64,000 nt of DNA from Gammaproteobacteria bacterium (GTDB taxonomy: Bacteria; Pseudomonadota; Gammaproteobacteria; UBA1113). The stretch lies in NCBI GenBank assembly GCA_020051155.1, contig JAGVJK010000018.1, positions 62,001 to 126,000 of the forward strand, written 5' to 3'. Of this stretch, positions 26,196 through 34,377 are shown in pieces (position 1 is the stretch's first letter; every line of letters begins with the position of its first letter). Below the pieces are notes generated by a model. It was not told the origin of the DNA. It worked only from the letters and a program-made list of their open reading frames with translations, and did not search any database. The position numbers and the translations under genes are program-made.

Positions 26196-28880
26196 ATGTC
26201 TGATAAAAAACCTTTTGTTGTCATTGATGGCTCTTCTTATTTATATCGAGCATTTCATGCATTACCTCCGTTAACCAATTCAAAAGGGGTGCCAACAGGC
26301 GCTGCTTATGGTGTCATTAATATGTTACGGACGTTGTTAAATCAATATCAACCCGTGCACATTGCCATGGTGTTTGATGCGAAGGGCAAAACCTTTCGTG
26401 ATGATCTCTATCCTGAATATAAAGCACATCGACCACCCATGCCGACGGATTTACAATGTCAGATACAGCCTTTGCATGACATTATTCGTGCCATGGGAAT
26501 CCCTTTGCTGATCGTTGATGGTGTTGAGGCTGATGATGTCATTGGTACGCTGGCGGTGCATGCTACCCAACATGGTTTGCAGACATTGATTTCTACTGGC
26601 GATAAAGATATGGCACAGTTGGTGAATGATCATGTCACGTTAGTGAATACGATGACGAACACCACCATGGATATTGCGGGCGTCAAAGAAAAATTTGGTG
26701 TCGGCCCAGAGCGCATTATCGATTATTTAACCTTGATCGGCGACAGTGTTGATAACGTTCCTGGCGTTGCTAAAGTGGGGCCGAAAACGGCTGTAAAATG
26801 GTTAGAAGAATATGGCACTCTTGATAATATTATGGCGAATGCCGATAAATTCACCGGAAAGATTGGTGAAAATCTTCGAGAAAGTTTACCGCAATTACCC
26901 TTATCTAAACAATTAGTGACGATTAAGTGCGATGTTGATTTAACCTTTGCGCCGGAAGATTTAACCATCAAACCTAGCGATGATGATGCGTTGATTGCTT
27001 TATTTCGTGAGCTAGAATTTAAAAAGTGGTTAACCGAGCGATTAGAAAATCATCCGCAACAAAACACGCCTATTGCGACACAATATGAAACTATTTTAAC
27101 TCAAGAGCAGTTTCAATCGTGGTTAAAGAAACTGACCGAAAGCAAACTGTTTGCTTTCGACACGGAAACCACCAGTCTTGATTATATGAAAGCGGAATTA
27201 GTGGGGATGTCTTTTGCGGTTGAACCACACCATGCAGCTTATTTGCCGCTTGCTCATGATGCCCTAGGAACACCAGAGCAATTAAATCGTGAAGAAGTTT
27301 TGTTGGCGATGAAGCCATTATTAGAAAGTACAGCTCATAAAAAAGTAGGGCACAATTTAAAGTATGATCAACACATCCTGGCGAATCATGGCGTTCATTT
27401 ACAAGGCATCGCCTTCGACACGATGCTTGAGTCTGCTACGCTAGCCAGCGGTGGTCGCAATGATTTGGATGGTTTGGCATTAAAATATTTAGGCCATCGT
27501 ATGATAAGTTTTGAAGATGTGGCAGGGAAGGGTAGTAAGCAATTAACGTTTAATCAAGTTGCTCTAGAAGAAGCGACACCCTATGCGGCTGAAGATGCTG
27601 ATATGACATTACAATTGCATCACATGCTGTGGCCTAAGATTGAAGCAGATGCACCGTTAAAAAAAGTTTTCTGTGATATTGAAATGCCGCTGTTGCCGGT
27701 GATCGCTGAAATGGAACAAACGGGTGTCCTCATTGATGCAGATTTGTTACGCGCACAAAGTAAAGATTTAGCGCAACGCATTGCGACCTTGGAGCAACAG
27801 GCACATGAAGTTGCTGGACGGGCATTTAATATTGCCTCACCTTTGCAGCTGCAGGAAATTTTATATCAACATATGAAGTTACCGGTTTTGGAAACCACGC
27901 CGAAAGGGCAACCATCCACGGCGGAAAGTGTGTTACAGGAGTTAGCTTTAAATTATCCATTGCCTAAAATTATTTTGGAATATCGATCGTTAGCGAAATT
28001 GAAATCGACTTATACTGATAAATTACCGGAGCAAGTGGATCCTCGTACAGGACGTGTGCATACCTCTTATCATCAAGCGGGAGCGGCGACGGGGCGCTTG
28101 TCTTCTTCGGATCCGAATTTACAGAATATTCCTGTGCGAACCGACGAAGGGCGTAAGATACGACGTGCGTTTATTGCACCACCAGGTTATCAATTAGTTT
28201 CCGCGGATTATTCGCAAGTGGAATTGCGCATCATGGCACACTTATCGGGCGATAAAAATTTAATTGCTGCCTTTCATAATAAATATGATATTCATAGTGC
28301 TACAGCGGCAGAGGTGTTTAACATTCCATTAGATCAAGTGACACCGTTGCATCGACGCAGTGCGAAAGCGATTAACTTTGGTTTGATCTATGGGATGTCG
28401 GCTTATGGCTTAGCGCGGCAGCTGGATATTGATCGTAAGTCTGCGCAAGAGTATGTGGATCTTTATTTCACGCGTTATCCGGGTGTGAAACATTACATGG
28501 ATGACATTCGTCAGAAAGCACGTAGTCAAGGTTATGTGGAAACGTTGATGGGACGACGATTGTATTTACCAGAGATTCACTCTAGCAATAAAATGCGACA
28601 AAATGCTGCCGAGCGTGCAGCGATCAATGCGCCGATGCAGGGGACTGCGGCGGATTTGATTAAACTTGCGATGATTAATATTCAGCGGTGGTTGGAGGAA
28701 GAGAAAGTTCAAGCGCGAATGATTATGCAGGTGCATGATGAATTGGTGTTTGAGGTTGAAGATTCTGTTGTTAAGGATGTTTGTAAAGGGATTGAGAAGA
28801 GGATGGATTCGGCGATGAAGCTTTCGGTGCCGATTGAAGTATCCATCGGGGCCGGAGAGAATTGGGATGCGGCGCATTAA
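26196..28880 (+). CDS. polA: DNA polymerase I
   Basis: 894 aa. The 5'-3' exonuclease domain (residues 1-290) starts FVVIDGSSYLYRAFHALPPL and includes VEADDVIGTLA. The 3'-5' exonuclease domain keeps the metal-binding Asp/Glu in FAFDTETTSLD, so proofreading should be active. Polymerase motif A is SADYSQVELRIMAHLSGD, the O-helix region is RRSAKAINFGLIYGMSA, and motif C is QVHDELVFEV near the C-terminus. It functions in repair and Okazaki fragment processing. ATG 26196 is used; TTG 26190 has the better-spaced AGGA and could be the real start. Confidence 0.95.
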   Translation: MSDKKPFVVIDGSSYLYRAFHALPPLTNSKGVPTGAAYGVINMLRTLLNQYQPVHIAMVFDAKGKTFRDDLYPEYKAHRPPMPTDLQCQIQPLHDIIRAMGIPLLIVDGVEADDVIGTLAVHATQHGLQTLISTGDKDMAQLVNDHVTLVNTMTNTTMDIAGVKEKFGVGPERIIDYLTLIGDSVDNVPGVAKVGPKTAVKWLEEYGTLDNIMANADKFTGKIGENLRESLPQLPLSKQLVTIKCDVDLTFAPEDLTIKPSDDDALIALFRELEFKKWLTERLENHPQQNTPIATQYETILTQEQFQSWLKKLTESKLFAFDTETTSLDYMKAELVGMSFAVEPHHAAYLPLAHDALGTPEQLNREEVLLAMKPLLESTAHKKVGHNLKYDQHILANHGVHLQGIAFDTMLESATLASGGRNDLDGLALKYLGHRMISFEDVAGKGSKQLTFNQVALEEATPYAAEDADMTLQLHHMLWPKIEADAPLKKVFCDIEMPLLPVIAEMEQTGVLIDADLLRAQSKDLAQRIATLEQQAHEVAGRAFNIASPLQLQEILYQHMKLPVLETTPKGQPSTAESVLQELALNYPLPKIILEYRSLAKLKSTYTDKLPEQVDPRTGRVHTSYHQAGAATGRLSSSDPNLQNIPVRTDEGRKIRRAFIAPPGYQLVSADYSQVELRIMAHLSGDKNLIAAFHNKYDIHSATAAEVFNIPLDQVTPLHRRSAKAINFGLIYGMSAYGLARQLDIDRKSAQEYVDLYFTRYPGVKHYMDDIRQKARSQGYVETLMGRRLYLPEIHSSNKMRQNAAERAAINAPMQGTAADLIKLAMINIQRWLEEEKVQARMIMQVHDELVFEVEDSVVKDVCKGIEKRMDSAMKLSVPIEVSIGAGENWDAAH

Positions 28881-28906
28881 TTAATTGGATCTGAGCGTGC
28901 CGCTCC

Positions 28907-29020
28907 TTCTGTGTTGTTCAGAGGGTTAAGTTCAAACCCGCCGTGAATACTTCCCTGTAGGCTTCGTCGCGGTATCCATGCCGCTCAGAGTTTGAACTTA
29001 ACCCTCTGAACAACACAGAA
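28907..29020. repeat. Fold-back with perfect 31-bp arms downstream of polA
   Basis: Arms at 28907-28937 (begins TTCTGTGTTGTTCAGAGGG) and 28990-29020 are exact complements. The 52-bp loop contains GAATACTTCCCTGTAGGC and ATCCATGCCGCT. It starts 26 bp after the polA stop and may act as its terminator. It is a different sequence from the adjacent element at 29115-29550. Confidence 0.8.
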
Positions 29021-29114
29021 GAAGCTATCGAGTATCGAGTAATGCGCGCATCTTTTTGGAGAGTGTGTGTAAGTTAAAGGTAAATATTGGCGTATTTGAA
29101 AAAAATTATAACGC

Positions 29115-29550
29115 GTGCCTTCTCCCCTTGAAGCTGAGGAATCCCCTCATAAATTTTAGTAAAGCCGTTAAAACGATGGATCTCAATGAAGGTGTCTGGC
29201 ACATTTGTTTAGAAAACCGGCGTATCCTGCCCCTAATAAATAAAACAGCGAGCCAGCGTTGAAGCATTCTCGTGTGCCCGAGACCGCCTACACTAAGCAG
29301 TCGACGGAGAGCCTCCTAATCAATATCAATTCAAAGTCTTTCGTCAAAAAGGAACCGTTTCATTTGAGATCGGCGTAGGCGGTCTCAGGCACACGAGAAT
29401 GCTTCAACGCTGGTTCTCTTTTTTATTATTGCGGAATATTAGATTCCTTTTTTCCAAACAAATGTGCCAGACACCTTCATTAAGATCTGCATTTTGGCAC
29501 TCTTATCAAAATTTATGAGGGGATCCCTCAGCCCTTGAAGGAGAAGGTGC
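29115..29550. repeat. Large nested fold-back element, GGTGTCTGGCAC family (copy E1, complete)
   Basis: 436 bp made of three nested inverted-repeat layers. The outer arms are 29115-29158/29507-29550 (imperfect). The middle arms are GGTGTCTGGCACATTTGTTT at 29191-29210/29455-29474. The inner arms are 29253-29278/29388-29413 (26 bp, perfect) plus 29281-29292/29375-29386. Related copies lie at 32576-32687 and 61921-62138. A short reading frame across it is spurious. Together with the 28907-29020 fold-back it fills most of the 730-bp gap after polA. Confidence 0.85.
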
Positions 29551-29612
29551 TCTTTACGGATATTTTTGCTTGGCATTTGGATTTTATTATCTGTTGTGCG
29601 TAGTAGAAATCA

Positions 29613-31214
29613 TCAATGAGAAAGAAATATAAAGAGCGGTATTGTGAGAAAATCTAATGCTAGTATAAGGAAGCTTAGTATAACGAAGGTTCGTGTTAGA
29701 TAACTAATAGTGCGTCCTCTTTTTGTATTAAAAGCACATCGCCATATACAAATTAATACAAAAATATCAAAGGGAACTAGCAATAAGGAAATAGGGCCGC
29801 CTGGTATGCTTGCCATGAAAATTGCGGGTGCACTATAGAAAGGAGATAGTGTTGGGGCGTAGAGGAATCCTGTTGATAACAAACTATATAAAATCCCTGC
29901 GAGCAAAAATGTTAAATAGGCGTGACCTAAGAAATATACGACCCAAAAGGTACGTCCGAGTCCTGCTTCGCCGCGCCAGCATTGTTTTAAATCTTGGCCG
30001 AGAGTCGTCGATGTTTCACGAATGATTGCAGGGCGTAAAGCTAGAGAGATAAGGCTTCCAATAATGAACAAGATCATTAATAATTCCGCTAAACTTGCGA
30101 AATCTGAATAGGATGATGGCATCTGAATTGAAGCTGGGACTAGCGCAGTAAAACCTAAATTTAAGTTTAGTTTCACAAACTGTAATAGACCAATGGTAAA
30201 ACCAATGCTAGCAACGGTAGAGTAACTTCGTAAGCGCTCATAAAGCAAGACCACAACGGAGGCGCCTAGTGCGCCGATCATTGTGACCGATGTGATACTC
30301 CAAAGAGTTGTAACTTGATATTGCGTGATGAAATATAAGGCTGCCGCTGATAGAACAAATCCTGATAAAATAACGGAACGTTTAAAACGGATGTGTCTCG
30401 AAAAATAACCTAACAATAAACCGCCCATTGAAAATGCAGTAATAGCTGCTAATGCAACATGCTCTAACTGTTGTGTAGAGAATTGGAAAATTTGCTCCAT
30501 CATCCAAGATTGTTGGAGTAAGCTCAGTAATCCTTCGTATTTTCTTATGAGAAAAACAGCAATCACTGCGAACCAAAAACTGGGTAATGTTATGGTGGAA
30601 ATAATTTCAGTCAGTGAGATGGCTTTTCTAAATTGCTTACGTTCTGAAAAAAACCACACCACGGCAAGCAGCAAAAAGATGATTGCGCCAATAAATATAA
30701 GTCCGTTTAAATAGATTTGCCATGAAAATCCTTGTGTAACGAACGTATCCGTATTAATAAATGCTATTGGCATCACCATACCGACGCCTAATGCAAAATA
30801 TGGCGCTGTAAAAATGCGATCAATTTGTTTAAACATCGCAATGAAAATAAGACTACTACTGACGTTGATGAGAAGATAGCCCAGAAATAAATAAGAAATA
30901 TCTTGGCCATACGTTAATATAATAATTCCCGATAAGGCAAATAACATACTCAACATTAACGAGCGTAAACCACCAAGCAAATCCACCAGAAAAAGACCAA
31001 GTAAGGTTCCTAATAAAAGTCCGGGAAATGCGTGAGTCATTATTGTCGAGAACTGCTCATGACTCACGCCATGATCGGAGAAGAAACTTGTGTTCGCCAA
31101 ACTTCTTAGTATTTGATATAGCCAGGTAGTGTAAATCAAAGCGCCGAATGATAATAGCAAGAGTACTATAGACTTCTTGCCATCTTTCATAATAGGTTGT
31201 GTCATCGATGTCAT
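29613..31214 (-). CDS. MFS-type membrane transporter, substrate unknown
   Basis: 533 aa with about 12-14 hydrophobic helices, no soluble domain. N-terminal helices (SIVLLLLSFGALIYTTWLYQ) and a loop DLLGGLRSLMLSM between helices 2 and 3, at the usual position of the MFS signature, fit a major facilitator. A hydrophilic linker near residues 395-415 is followed by further helices. No substrate signature is recognised. AGGA lies about 9 bp upstream of the ATG. The gene is isolated, flanked by fold-back elements. Confidence 0.65.
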   Translation of the reverse strand: MTSMTQPIMKDGKKSIVLLLLSFGALIYTTWLYQILRSLANTSFFSDHGVSHEQFSTIMTHAFPGLLLGTLLGLFLVDLLGGLRSLMLSMLFALSGIIILTYGQDISYLFLGYLLINVSSSLIFIAMFKQIDRIFTAPYFALGVGMVMPIAFINTDTFVTQGFSWQIYLNGLIFIGAIIFLLLAVVWFFSERKQFRKAISLTEIISTITLPSFWFAVIAVFLIRKYEGLLSLLQQSWMMEQIFQFSTQQLEHVALAAITAFSMGGLLLGYFSRHIRFKRSVILSGFVLSAAALYFITQYQVTTLWSITSVTMIGALGASVVVLLYERLRSYSTVASIGFTIGLLQFVKLNLNLGFTALVPASIQMPSSYSDFASLAELLMILFIIGSLISLALRPAIIRETSTTLGQDLKQCWRGEAGLGRTFWVVYFLGHAYLTFLLAGILYSLLSTGFLYAPTLSPFYSAPAIFMASIPGGPISLLLVPFDIFVLICIWRCAFNTKRGRTISYLTRTFVILSFLILALDFLTIPLFIFLSH

Positions 31215-31429
31215 TTTAATTTTTCCTGTAATTACTCTTTGAAAAGTGCTTATTTGAAATCCCTAATCCTACCTTCGGCCACTTTCTCCCGCAAAGAGAG
31301 AAGGCACTTCTTACAGAGAGTGGCTCATGCTGCAAGATGTAGTGCTTGGAGACTCGCTATGCGTATTTTTTTATAATCGTTCCGTCTTTCTGGATAGCTG
31401 GGATCGTAATATGGCAATCCCATTCAAAT

Positions 31430-31450
31430 TCTCGCACTCTTGGTGCGAGA
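31430..31450. terminator. Short hairpin after the zinc transporter gene
   Basis: 8-bp perfect stem TCTCGCAC/GTGCGAGA with a 5-nt loop, 26 bp past the stop of the minus-strand CDF gene. The T-rich tail is on the plus strand, so terminator function for the minus-strand gene is uncertain. Nothing else stands out in 31215-31475. Confidence 0.35.
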
Positions 31451-31475
31451 GTTTGGTTTTTGAGATGCTATATTC

Positions 31476-32444
31476 TTAACATTTCTCCACTTTAGGGCAA
31501 GGATGATCATCATCATGCTCTACTTGGATCGTTGCGTGGTGAATTTTGTAGTGGTGTCTTAGCTCGTGATTGATATTATGATAATCTTCACTCGTTAAGG
31601 TTTTACCCGGCATGTTCAAGTGAACGGTTAAGGCTGCTTCTTTAGTGCTTAAGCCCCAGATATGTAAATCATGAACTGTTTCTACTCCGGGAATTGCCGC
31701 TAAGTAAGCTTCTACTTCTTTGACTTTAATATTGTGTGGTACGGCATCTAAAATTAAGTTGATGGAGTTGCGTAATAATCCCCAAGTACCCATAAGAATT
31801 GTGGCAACGATCACTAAACCAAGTACAGGATCCACCCATAGCCAGCCAGTGTAATAAATCACAATACCGCCGATGACAACACCCAAAGCCAGACCTGCAT
31901 CTGCCGCCAAATGCATGAAGGCGCCTTTGATGTTTAAATCTTCTTTGCTGCCACGGATAAATAACATGGCCGTAGAACCATTGATAAGAATACCAATTGT
32001 TGCAACAACAATAATGGTAATTTCATTCACGGGGTGAGGTGAAATTAATTTGATAATAGACTCATAGGCGATAATGGCTGATGTTGCTACTAACACTAAG
32101 GCGTTGATCACCGCGGCTAAAATGGTCGTTCGTTTATAACCGTAGCTATAGCGTTCGCTGGCTGCTTTGGTTAATAACCACGTGGCAATCCACGCTAAAA
32201 TCAACCCGAGAACGTCCCCTAAATTATGGCCTGCGTCTGCCAGCAAACTCATGGAGTGGGCAAAAATCGCATAACCGGCTTCGATTAGGGTAAAAAGGAA
32301 GTTTAAAGTGATAGCTAGACCAAAGGCCAAGTTGAAGGATTCCGGGATATTGTGACTGTGGTCGTGACTATGGCCCATACCATGGCTATGACCGTGATCG
32401 TGGCCGTGATCATGCTCGTGTTCGTGATGATGGTGGTGCCCCAT
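31476..32444 (-). CDS. Cation diffusion facilitator (zinc efflux) transporter
   Basis: 322 aa from ATG 32444, chosen because GGAGG sits 4 bp upstream; a longer frame lacks an RBS. The N-terminus is a His-rich metal-binding tail (MGHHHHHEHEHDHGHDHGHS). Six transmembrane helices follow, with the site-A ligands in LLADAGHNLGD and AFMHLAADAG, and a C-terminal cytoplasmic domain with HDLHIWGLS. It exports Zn(II), possibly also Cd or Co, from the cytoplasm using the proton gradient. CzcD/ZitB subfamily. Monocistronic. Confidence 0.92.
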   Translation of the reverse strand: MGHHHHHEHEHDHGHDHGHSHGMGHSHDHSHNIPESFNLAFGLAITLNFLFTLIEAGYAIFAHSMSLLADAGHNLGDVLGLILAWIATWLLTKAASERYSYGYKRTTILAAVINALVLVATSAIIAYESIIKLISPHPVNEITIIVVATIGILINGSTAMLFIRGSKEDLNIKGAFMHLAADAGLALGVVIGGIVIYYTGWLWVDPVLGLVIVATILMGTWGLLRNSINLILDAVPHNIKVKEVEAYLAAIPGVETVHDLHIWGLSTKEAALTVHLNMPGKTLTSEDYHNINHELRHHYKIHHATIQVEHDDDHPCPKVEKC

Positions 32445-32575
32445 AAAACCTCCAAAGATAATGTTGGCAGACATTATAAGCTAAAAGGGAACCTGATAGC
32501 TAGACATTTTTTGACCTACTTAAGGATTTGCTCAGTTTCTGAAGACTTTCTGCAAGCGCAGTGGATCTCAACAGC

Positions 32576-32687
32576 GGTGTCTGGCACATTAATTTGGAAA
32601 ACTGGCATTTCTTGTTTTTAACAAATAAAAAAGAGAACCAGCGTAGAAAATTAGATTCTCTCTTTCCAAATCAATGTGCCAGACACC
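32576..32687. repeat. Short fold-back, GGTGTCTGGCAC family (copy E2)
   Basis: 112 bp. Terminal arms 32576-32600 and 32663-32687 (GGTGTCTGGCACATT... and complement) match with one mismatch over 25 bp. The interior is short and A/T-rich with AAGAGAACCAGCGTAG, a block shared with E1. It is an internally deleted relative of E1. Confidence 0.8.
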
Positions 32688-32743
32688 ACCACGGAGATCT
32701 TTATTCTAATAACACTCCATCCTGGTGGAGCATTTCAAACTGC

Positions 32744-32770
32744 TTCGCATCTTGAGGTACGAGCGGTATA
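32744..32770. repeat. Solo end of the TATACCGCTCG element
   Basis: 27 bp ending CGAGCGGTATA that match the right end of the element at 4202-4385 exactly (TTCGCATCTTGAGGTACGAG...). No partner arm nearby. It lies next to E2, just downstream of the vWA gene. Confidence 0.8.
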
Positions 32771-32788
32771 TTACACATCCGATTGTAA

Positions 32789-34315
32789 TTAACGATTACT
32801 GCGAGTTGGGCTCTTGCTCCTTGCAACGGGCGCACGCTCATCCATGTGCAGATGTCGAGCTAAGTCATCGACAGCGATTTTAATATCCGCTTCGTTCACA
32901 ATGAAAGACTCGACTGCCTGACTTTTTGAACTTAATATTTTTAGTAATTGCTGATCGGCATTCGTTGTCATGCCAATTGTGTGAATCGGTATCGTTTGCC
33001 CATTTCCTTCTTGGGTAAGCTGAAGGATTTGTTCAGCATATTTTTCACGAACAGCAGGATCTTTATCAAATAGGCGTTCCGTTTCATTGCGCTTCTTAGT
33101 ATTTCGATCATCTTGACCATCGGTAACCAACACAATGTGCGTATCGAATGCTGGATCGGTGATTTCCGACAAAGCTCGCAACTGCAGAAAACCGCCAAGA
33201 ATATTGCTGCTATTGTCCATTGTAGGAGTCTCAATCTCTCTATTAATGCCATCAACAATATTAGAATCAGGCAACGTCACAACATCACTCACTACAAAAG
33301 CTTTTGTAGCAAACTTAATAACGGAGATCTTATTACCAGCATACCGCTCATCATCCACAATGGATTGAAGTGCTGCTTTTAATTGAGGAATTGCCTTCCT
33401 CATGGTACCACTAACGTCAACGATAAATATCATATGCAGAGGTTTACGAGAGTGAGTATGCTGGCTATCTATGGGGCTTAACATTGTTGAACTGCTAGGT
33501 TGGCTAAAAAAGGATTGACGTGGAGAAGAAGGGGAAAAGCTTTCAAGTGCTGGCGCACTTGGTTGCAATGTGCTTGAGCTCGATTGAGAGAAGGGAGACG
33601 CACTAGCATCCGCCAGAGGATCTTCCGGCAAGCTAGAAGACATTCTTGCTTCTTGGCTTGCCGCCAACAAATAAGCTGCTCCTTCAATCTCACAATATCT
33701 TATTTCTTGATCTTGTAATTGCTTTTTCACTGTATTCCAAGCAGTTGCTGTATCACTGGCTGGGTTTTCAGAACTGTAAGACTTAATCTGTGCGATGGAT
33801 GTCATGGTATCAACCTTGGGAGTTGTAAGAAATCTTGTTCCTGGATAAGCTTTTTGCACCATTGCAATCGTTAATGCTTCTTGCCAACACTCACCGTAGG
33901 TACGCAAATATTGAAAAAAATTGGTTTTGTCAATTTTCCCTGGTGGCAAATCAAGTATCGCTGAAAGTAATTCAATGCCTGCCGTGGAAGAAGCAGCCTT
34001 CCACAACTCATCAAATAATTTTTGGATCACCATCATTTCTGTTACTGGTTCATTTGATACGCTATCTAGAGTAAAATTTTGAAGATCAAAAGCTATCCTG
34101 CGCGCATTTCCATTTTTAAAATTAAATGTCGCTTTCTGAACTAACCTGTCTATGCCTTTATAAACAAGAGAGTTTGAACTAAGAGCCCTATCGACTGAAT
34201 TTCCAATTGATTTCTGTCCTCTGAACTCCTTTAAGTATTCAGCTGTAAGGGGAAGCTGGGGAAGAAGAATGGGTTTGTCCCCAAAACGTATATATTCCGC
34301 AGTTGATGAACTCAT
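32789..34315 (-). CDS. von Willebrand factor A domain protein; candidate effector
   Basis: 508 aa. The C-terminal vWA domain (about residues 290-490) has the MIDAS motif DVSGT in MIFIVDVSGTMRK, the Thr-containing strand TPTMDNSSNI, and VLVTDGQDD. Before it is a Ser/Pro/Gln-rich linker (about residues 235-285: SPFSQSSSSTLQPSAP). The N-terminal 230 residues are not recognised. No signal peptide. vWA domains mediate metal-dependent protein binding. It lies 62 bp downstream of the U-box gene on the same strand and is probably cotranscribed, so the two may act together. GAGG is 10 bp before the ATG. Confidence 0.85.
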   Translation of the reverse strand: MSSSTAEYIRFGDKPILLPQLPLTAEYLKEFRGQKSIGNSVDRALSSNSLVYKGIDRLVQKATFNFKNGNARRIAFDLQNFTLDSVSNEPVTEMMVIQKLFDELWKAASSTAGIELLSAILDLPPGKIDKTNFFQYLRTYGECWQEALTIAMVQKAYPGTRFLTTPKVDTMTSIAQIKSYSSENPASDTATAWNTVKKQLQDQEIRYCEIEGAAYLLAASQEARMSSSLPEDPLADASASPFSQSSSSTLQPSAPALESFSPSSPRQSFFSQPSSSTMLSPIDSQHTHSRKPLHMIFIVDVSGTMRKAIPQLKAALQSIVDDERYAGNKISVIKFATKAFVVSDVVTLPDSNIVDGINREIETPTMDNSSNILGGFLQLRALSEITDPAFDTHIVLVTDGQDDRNTKKRNETERLFDKDPAVREKYAEQILQLTQEGNGQTIPIHTIGMTTNADQQLLKILSSKSQAVESFIVNEADIKIAVDDLARHLHMDERAPVARSKSPTRSNR

Positions 34316-34377
34316 AATATTGTATCCTCTTGTTGGTTTAGACTTTGTTAGACGGTTTCCATATTAGATGAATGAAA

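Noticed and set aside
29056..29262. Short plus-strand frame of 68 residues after polA
   Set aside because: It lies within the nested fold-back element; similar words recur in copy E3 because the DNA is repeated, not because it is coding.
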